From: Deltaproteobacteria bacterium | GTDB lineage: Bacteria > Myxococcota > UBA727 > VGSZ01 | DNA length: 48,036 bases | Direction: 5' to 3' | NCBI GenBank assembly: GCA_016874845.1 | Contig: VGSZ01000010.1 | Location: forward strand, 1-48,036 | Shown here: positions 43,487 to 48,036 of the stretch, piece by piece | Layout of the letters: every line of letters starts with the position of its first letter | How positions within the stretch are numbered: the first letter of the stretch is position 1 | Position numbers and translations under genes: made by a program | The notes under the pieces: generated by a model | Told to the model about the DNA's origin: nothing | The model's database searches: none | What the model saw: only the letters and a program-made list of their open reading frames with translations

Positions 43487-45160
43487 ATGACCGTCGACCC
43501 CCAGACGCTGCCGCACGAGATCCTGCGTCGCCGCACGTTCGCCATCATCTCGCACCCCGACGCCGGCAAGACGACGCTGACGGAGAAGCTGCTGTTGTAC
43601 GGCGGGGCGATCCACCTGGCCGGCAGCGTCAAGGCGCGCCGCGCGTCGCGCCACGCCACCAGCGACTGGATGGCCATCGAAAAAGAGCGCGGCATCTCGG
43701 TGGCGTCGTCGGTGATGCAGTTCGACCACCAGGGCTGCCGCTTCAACCTGCTCGACACCCCCGGCCACAACGACTTCTCCGAAGACACCTACCGCACGCT
43801 GGCCGCCGCCGACTGCGCGGTGATGCTCATCGACGTCGCCAAGGGCGTCGAGCCGCAGACCATCAAGCTGTTCGCCGTGTGTCGCCTGCGCGGCATCCCG
43901 ATCGTCACCTTCGTCAACAAGATGGACCGCGAGGGCAAGACGCCCCTCGAGCTGCTCGACGAGGTCGAGCAGGTGCTCGGCATCCCGTGCGCGCCGCTGA
44001 CGTGGCCGCTTGGCATGGGCAAGAGCTTCGCCGGCGTCTACTCGCGCGAGGACGCGCAGTTCTACCGGTTCGAGCGCGTCGAGCGCGGCGCCAAAGAGGC
44101 CTACATGGAGGCCATGCCGCTCGACGACCCGCGGCTCGTCGAGGCGCTCGGCGAGCGCACCGTCGCCGACTTCAGGGGCGAGCTCTCGCTGCTCGACGAC
44201 GCCGGCAACGCGTTCAGCATGGACGCCTTCCTCGCCGGCCAGGTCACGCCGGTGTTCTTCGGCTCGGCGATGACGAACTTCGGCGTCGAGCCGTTTCTGG
44301 ATCGCTTCACGAGCCTGTGCCCGCCGCCGCGGGCGCGGCAGGTGCGCAGCGTCGACGTGCGCACCGGCGCATTGGGCGACATCGTCGACGTGCCGCCGAC
44401 GTCGGACAAGCTCACCGGGTTCGTGTTCAAGATCCAGGCAAACATGGATCCCCGGCACCGCGACCGCATCGCGTTCGTGCGGCTGACCAGCGGCCACTTC
44501 GAGAAGGGCATGACGGTCAAGCAGGTGCGCGTCGGTACCGGCGTCGAGCCCGGCGAGAACATCAAGAAGCTCAGCATCGACCGGCCCATGATCTTCATGG
44601 CGCAGGAGCGCACCGCCGTCGAAGACGCGTACTCCGGCGACATCATCGGCGTCTGGGACCCGGGCAACCTGCGCATCGGCGACGCGCTCTGCGAGAGCGC
44701 CCCCGTCGCTTTCGAGGGCATCCCGAGCTTCTCGCCCGAGCACTTCGTGCGGGTGAAGCTGAAGGACCCGATGAAGCGCAAGCAGCTGAAGAAGGGCCTG
44801 GAGCAGCTCGCCGACGAAGGCGCGGTGCAGCTGTACCGCGAGCGCGAGGAGATGTTCGTCGACCCCATCCTCGGCGCCGTCGGGTGGCTGCAGTTCGAGG
44901 TCGTGCAGCACCGGCTGAAGGCCGAGTACTCCGTCGACGCCCAGCTCGAGCGGCTGCCGTTCACGCAGGCCCGCTGGATCTTCGGCGACAACATCGACCT
45001 CAACGAGATCACGCGCACCGGCACGGTGCAGTGCCTGCTCGACGTCGAGAGCCGGCCGCTGCTGCTGTTCGAGACCGACTGGATGCGCCGCCGCTTCGAG
45101 GACAAGCACCCCGACTGGCGCTTCGTCGCCGCCGTGCAGCCGGGCCGCGCGAAGGCGTGA
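43487..45160 (+). CDS. prfC: Peptide chain release factor 3
   Basis: 557 residues, ATG 43487 (no strong ribosome-binding site visible). GTPase signatures: HPDAGKTT (23-30), DTPGHNDF (90-97), NKMD (144-147). Then SVKARRA, which is the RF3 effector pattern, and domains II and III (TGFVFKIQANMDPRHRDRIAF; GAVGWLQFEVVQHRLKAEY). RF3 removes RF1/RF2 after peptide release by GTP hydrolysis. The length and motif order match the family (about 530). The 82-bp gap to the divergent lipoprotein gene holds no clear promoter. It overlaps the PhyH gene by GTGA at 45157. Confidence 0.96.
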   Translation: MTVDPQTLPHEILRRRTFAIISHPDAGKTTLTEKLLLYGGAIHLAGSVKARRASRHATSDWMAIEKERGISVASSVMQFDHQGCRFNLLDTPGHNDFSEDTYRTLAAADCAVMLIDVAKGVEPQTIKLFAVCRLRGIPIVTFVNKMDREGKTPLELLDEVEQVLGIPCAPLTWPLGMGKSFAGVYSREDAQFYRFERVERGAKEAYMEAMPLDDPRLVEALGERTVADFRGELSLLDDAGNAFSMDAFLAGQVTPVFFGSAMTNFGVEPFLDRFTSLCPPPRARQVRSVDVRTGALGDIVDVPPTSDKLTGFVFKIQANMDPRHRDRIAFVRLTSGHFEKGMTVKQVRVGTGVEPGENIKKLSIDRPMIFMAQERTAVEDAYSGDIIGVWDPGNLRIGDALCESAPVAFEGIPSFSPEHFVRVKLKDPMKRKQLKKGLEQLADEGAVQLYREREEMFVDPILGAVGWLQFEVVQHRLKAEYSVDAQLERLPFTQARWIFGDNIDLNEITRTGTVQCLLDVESRPLLLFETDWMRRRFEDKHPDWRFVAAVQPGRAKA

Positions 45161-45927
45161 GCTTCGACGAGCGCGTCGCCGGGGTCGACGTCGACCGCGC
45201 TGCGTACGTGCGCGACGGCTACTGCGTCGTCCGCGAGCTGCTGGCGGCGCGCATCGTCGCTGCGCTGCACGCCGCCACCGACGCCCTGGAGGCCGCCGGC
45301 CGCGACTTCGTCGTCGACACGCGGGTCGGCCCGGTGTTCTACGAGGTGCAGTCGGCGAGCGGTCGCAAGCGCGAGCCGGCCGTCGCGCCGGGCGTGCTTC
45401 GCAAGATCACGGGGCCGTCGAAGGCGCAGCCGGCGTTCATGCGGCTAAAGAACGAGCCCCGCGTCATCGCCGCCGTGCGCGCGCTGGGCCTGACGAGCCC
45501 GCGCTGCGTCGTCGACCAGGTGAATTTCAAGCACCCGCGCGTGGGCACGGGGTTTCCGTTCCATCAGGACGCGGCGTTCCTGCACGGCGACGCGGCGCGC
45601 GCGCTGGCGGCCTGGGGCGGCGTCAACGTCGTCGTCGCCCTCGACGCCGCCGACGCCGGCAACGGCGGCTTCGTGGTGCTGGGCCGCACCCACGCCGCCG
45701 GCCAGCGCGACGGCCAGCACAGTTATGACACTTCGACGATGAACGAAGCGATGTTCGATGGGACGCACCGCGCGGTGCCGTCGTTGGCGCCGGGCGACGT
45801 GGTGCTCTTCCATCCGCACCTGGCGCACGGCAGCGAGCCGAACCGGTCGGACCGTCGACGACGGCTGGCGACGCTGTGGTTCGTCGGCGGCGCGGGCGAC
45901 GGCGGGGGCGAGCGCACGGGGCCCTGA
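45157..45927 (+). CDS. Phytanoyl-CoA dioxygenase (PhyH) family protein
   Basis: 256 residues from GTG 45157 (GTGA overlap). 2-Oxoglutarate/Fe(II) oxygenase fold with iron ligands H136 and D138 (FHQDAAF) and H224 (LAHGSEPN), and a following Arg for oxoglutarate (SDRRRR region). Other PhyH motifs are YVRDGYCVVRELL at the start and GGFVVLGRTHA. Substrate unknown; PhyH enzymes hydroxylate lipids or small molecules in the cytoplasm. The translation overlap with prfC is unusual as pairing. A hairpin follows the stop. Confidence 0.88.
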   Translation: MSFDERVAGVDVDRAAYVRDGYCVVRELLAARIVAALHAATDALEAAGRDFVVDTRVGPVFYEVQSASGRKREPAVAPGVLRKITGPSKAQPAFMRLKNEPRVIAAVRALGLTSPRCVVDQVNFKHPRVGTGFPFHQDAAFLHGDAARALAAWGGVNVVVALDAADAGNGGFVVLGRTHAAGQRDGQHSYDTSTMNEAMFDGTHRAVPSLAPGDVVLFHPHLAHGSEPNRSDRRRRLATLWFVGGAGDGGGERTGP

Positions 45928-45934
45928 ACGACGA

Positions 45935-45954
45935 ACCCCGCCGGGCGGCGGGGT
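45935..45954 (+). terminator. Hairpin after PhyH gene
   Basis: An 8-bp stem ACCCCGCC (45935-45942) with 45947-45954 and a GGGC loop, 8 bp after the stop. A weaker nested hairpin at about 45974-46010 may end the minus-strand gene at 46035. Neither has a clear T-tract. Confidence 0.6.
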
Positions 45955-46034
45955 CCTCGTGGGCGAGGGAGCGCGTGGCGGCCCCGTTCTTCAGGGGCAG
46001 TCGGCGCCACGTCGGCGGGATGACAGGCAGCGCG

Positions 46035-47267
46035 TCAGGGGCTGATGGTCGCGACGTAGGCCGTGTGGCCGTCCTTGACCTGCAGGATGACCGCGGGCTT
46101 CACGGCGTTGCGCTTGTCGTCGAGGGTGATGGTGCCGGCGATGCCGCCATGGTTGTTGGTCTTCGCGAGCTCGTCGCGCAGCTTCTGGCCGTCGGTGGAG
46201 CCGGCGCGCTTCAGCGCCTCGACGACGACCATCGCCGCGTCGTAGCCGAGGGCGGCCAGCGAGTCGGGCTTGCTGCCGAACTTCGCCTCGAAGCCCTTGA
46301 TGAAGCCCTGCACGACGGGCGACGGGTTGTCGGTGCTGTAGTGGTTGCTGAAGTAGCTGCCGTCGATGGCGGCGCCGCCGAGTTCGAACAGCTTCTCGCT
46401 CTCCCAGCCGTCGCCGCCCATCATGGGTGCGGTGACGCCGAGCTCGCGGGCCTGACGCGCGATCACGCCTACGTCGGTGTAGTAGCCGGGCACGTAGATG
46501 GCGTCGGGCTTCTTTCCCTTGATGACGGTCAGCTGACCGCGGAAGTCGGTGTCGCCCTTCGAGTACGCCTCTTCGGCGACGATGGTGCCGCCCTGCTTGG
46601 TGAAGGTCTCGGTGAAGAACTGGCTGAGGCCGAGGCTGTAGTCGCTCTTGTTGTCCTTCAGGATGGCAACGTTCTTCGCCTTCAGCGTCTCGGTGGCGAA
46701 CTTGGCCATCACGGTGCCCTGGAACGGGTCGATGAAGCACACGCGGAAGATGAAGTCGCCGACCTCGGTGACCTTGGGGTTGGTCGACGACGGCGACACC
46801 ATCGGCACCTTCGCCGCCTGGGCCCGGGGAGCCATGGCCAGCGAGTTCGACGAGGCGACCTCGCCGAGGATGGCGACGACGCGATCCTGGCTGATGAGGC
46901 GCGTCACCGCGTTGGCCGCCTCTTCGGGCTTGCCCTGATCGTCGTAGACGCGCACGGCGAGCTTCTTCGGCTTGCCGTTGACCGTGACCCCGCCGGCGGC
47001 GTTCACCTCCTCGATCGCCATCTGGATGCCGTTCTTCGTCGAGATGCCGAACGTCGCCTCCGACCCGGTCAAGGAGCCGACCTCCCCGAGCAGGATGGTG
47101 TCGGCGTCCGCCGGCGGCGTCGCCGGATCAGCCGGCTTCGCCTCGGCCTTCGGAGCCTCCGGGGCGGCGCCGCCCGCCGCGGCAGTGGGCTTCTTCTCGC
47201 AGCCGCCGAGTGCGGCCAGGACAGCGAAGGTAAAGGCGAACAACGGGGCGCGACGGGCAGCGAGCAT
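46035..47267 (-). CDS. LivJ-like amino-acid-binding lipoprotein
   Basis: 410 residues, ATG 47267 (ribosome-binding GAGG on the minus strand). The signal ends LAALGGC (C23), a lipobox, then an Ala/Pro linker (25-65). The periplasmic-binding fold of branched-chain amino-acid/urea ABC transporters follows: ILLGEVGSLTGSEATFGIS, VYDDQGKPEEAANAVTRLIS, ILGEVASSNSLAMAP, GYYTDVGVIARQARELG. It normally delivers leucine, isoleucine, valine or related ligands to LivHMGF permease. No permease genes lie next to it in this window, so it may be an orphan binder. It is divergent from the haem-binding protein. Confidence 0.93.
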   Translation of the reverse strand: MLAARRAPLFAFTFAVLAALGGCEKKPTAAAGGAAPEAPKAEAKPADPATPPADADTILLGEVGSLTGSEATFGISTKNGIQMAIEEVNAAGGVTVNGKPKKLAVRVYDDQGKPEEAANAVTRLISQDRVVAILGEVASSNSLAMAPRAQAAKVPMVSPSSTNPKVTEVGDFIFRVCFIDPFQGTVMAKFATETLKAKNVAILKDNKSDYSLGLSQFFTETFTKQGGTIVAEEAYSKGDTDFRGQLTVIKGKKPDAIYVPGYYTDVGVIARQARELGVTAPMMGGDGWESEKLFELGGAAIDGSYFSNHYSTDNPSPVVQGFIKGFEAKFGSKPDSLAALGYDAAMVVVEALKRAGSTDGQKLRDELAKTNNHGGIAGTITLDDKRNAVKPAVILQVKDGHTAYVATISP

Positions 47268-47302
47268 CGAAGACCTCGGGATTGGGTGAGGTGGCATCCC
47301 AT

Positions 47303-47330
47303 GGCGCTGCCTCGTCGACAAGGCAGCGCC
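47303..47330 (-). promoter_or_regulatory. Hairpin in 5' region of the LivJ-like gene
   Basis: A 10-bp stem GGCGCTGCCT (47303-47312) with 47321-47330 and an 8-base loop, 36 bp upstream of the start codon on the minus strand. A second, bulged hairpin lies at about 47354-47384. They could form an attenuator or operator in the divergent promoter region (47268-47439). Confidence 0.45.
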
Positions 47331-47439
47331 CTCCGGGTACTCGTCGTCGGGCTCCCGGCGTCGGTCAGGTAAAGACGCCGCGGGACCGCCGCGCGCGCTC
47401 GGCTCGACCGAGCCTGTCGTCGCCGCAACGAGGTGCCGG

Positions 47440-47943
47440 ATGTCGTGTTCGTCGTCGTCTTCCTCGTTCCGCCCCGCACACGCGTTCCTGTCCGGGCTGC
47501 TCGTGGGAGCTGTTGTCCTCGGGCTTGGGGGCTGCGCCAACACGGCGAACCCAGCGGTGGAGCGCGAGCCGGCGTGGGATGCGCCGCGCACGCGCGCGCT
47601 GGCCGAGCGCGCCTGCTTCGACTGCCACTCGCACCAGACGAGGTGGCCCTGGTACGCGTCGGTGCCCCTCGTCGGGTGGTGGCTGCAAGACCACGTCGAC
47701 GAGGGCCGCGCGCACCTGAACTTCAGCACCTGGAGCAAGCCGGGTCACGAGGCCGACGAAGCGGCGGAGACCATCGAAGAGGGCGAGATGCCGCTTGCCT
47801 CCTACCTGTGGCTGCACGGCGAGGCGAAGCTCGGCGCCGACGACACCGCCGCGCTGGTCGCCGGGCTGAAGGCGACGTTCGCCAAGGACCCGCCGCGGCG
47901 CGCGGCGGGCGCGGCCGGCACGGCGACCCACGACGACGATTGA
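47440..47943 (+). CDS. Haem-binding-domain lipoprotein
   Basis: 167 residues, ATG 47440. The signal ends LGLGGC (C32), a lipobox. The haem-binding domain has CFDCH (59-63; CxxCH), then HQTRWPWYASVPLVGWWLQD, the hallmark of the Haem_bd family, and EGRAHLNFSTWSK. It probably carries a single covalently bound c-type haem in the envelope, perhaps for electron transfer or cytochrome peroxidase-like sensing (inference). The C-terminal tail is Ala/Asp-rich. It is followed by short tandem repeats to the window edge. Confidence 0.9.
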   Translation: MSCSSSSSSFRPAHAFLSGLLVGAVVLGLGGCANTANPAVEREPAWDAPRTRALAERACFDCHSHQTRWPWYASVPLVGWWLQDHVDEGRAHLNFSTWSKPGHEADEAAETIEEGEMPLASYLWLHGEAKLGADDTAALVAGLKATFAKDPPRRAAGAAGTATHDDD

Positions 47944-47973
47944 GGACGCCGGGACCGCAGGCTCACCAGCGCA

Positions 47974-48036
47974 GCGGCAGGAACACTGCGGCAGGAACAC
48001 TGCGGCAGGAACACTGCGGCAGGAACACTGCGGCAG
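47974..48036. repeat. 14-bp tandem repeat running off the window edge
   Basis: Four perfect units of GCGGCAGGAACACT (47974, 47988, 48002, 48016) and a half unit reach the last base. They lie 30 bp after the haem-binding gene. No spacers, so it is not a CRISPR array. Confidence 0.9.

Noticed and set aside
47974-48036. CRISPR array at the right edge
   Set aside because: The 14-bp units are directly adjacent without unique spacers, and no cas genes are seen.

Overview
The window is very GC-rich (about 70 % by eye) and tightly packed with genes. Many adjacent genes overlap by four bases at stop and start (ATGA, GTGA, TTGA). The gene content suggests a Gram-negative, Myxococcota-like ('deltaproteobacterial') chromosome. 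The signs are numerous lipoproteins, large Cys-rich and EGF-like surface proteins, a giant Hanks-type kinase fused to a cyclase-like module, SurA/PpiC chaperones, and many GTG/TTG starts. No phage, plasmid or integrase genes were seen, and the housekeeping genes (rpsU, polA, rnc, queG, prfC, tRNA-Ile) mark it as chromosomal. Lineage is an inference from content only.

Layout. 1-1392 (-): 3'-truncated DsbD-type thiol:disulfide transporter. 1497-6768 (+): MoxR operon (membrane protein, DUF4129-like, DUF4350-like, MoxR ATPase, DUF58). 6916-7437: small secreted Cys-rich protein with a strong terminator. 7488-7643: hairpin-rich intergenic element. 7644-11980 (-): outer-membrane protein, ribosomal protein S21, mannose-1-phosphate guanylyltransferase, CorA. 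12094-15853 (+): lipoprotein, YidD-like protein and TPR/membrane protein, translationally coupled. 15979-16055: tRNA-Ile(GAT), then a hairpin and 20-bp tandem repeats. 16218-20691 (+): LpoA-like/periplasmic-binding lipoprotein and two uncharacterised proteins. 20692-21233: non-coding, locally AT-richer, with four hairpins before the next gene. 21234-23000 (+): branched-chain aminotransferase abruptly fused to EGF-like repeats. 23038-25902 (-): DNA polymerase I. 26019-30544 (+): three parvulin/SurA-type foldases, a small unknown protein and a TrmN6-like methyltransferase. 30651-35485 (+): glycosyltransferase-like protein coupled to a 1206-residue pseudokinase-kinase-SRPBCC-zinc ribbon-pseudocyclase protein. 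35606-38198 (+): metallophosphoesterase, RNase III, QueG. 38374-42128 (+): lipoprotein glutathione peroxidase, 909-residue Cys-rich lipoprotein, small lipoprotein. 42193-43404 (-): NHL-like lipoprotein interrupted by a 51-bp palindrome. 43487-45927 (+): RF3 and a PhyH-type dioxygenase. 46035-47267 (-): LivJ-like lipoprotein. 47440-47943 (+): haem-binding-domain lipoprotein. A 14-bp tandem repeat runs off the right edge.

Cell-envelope biology dominates: periplasmic thiol transfer (DsbD, lipoprotein GPx), outer-membrane protein folding (three PPIases), envelope stress or complex assembly (MoxR operon), and Cys-rich surface lipoproteins. The strongest candidates for something new are the aminotransferase-EGF fusion with its structured, compositionally odd upstream region, the multi-domain kinase/pseudocyclase, the elements made of hairpins with three-base loops, and lipoprotein signal peptides written in 12-bp tandem repeats.
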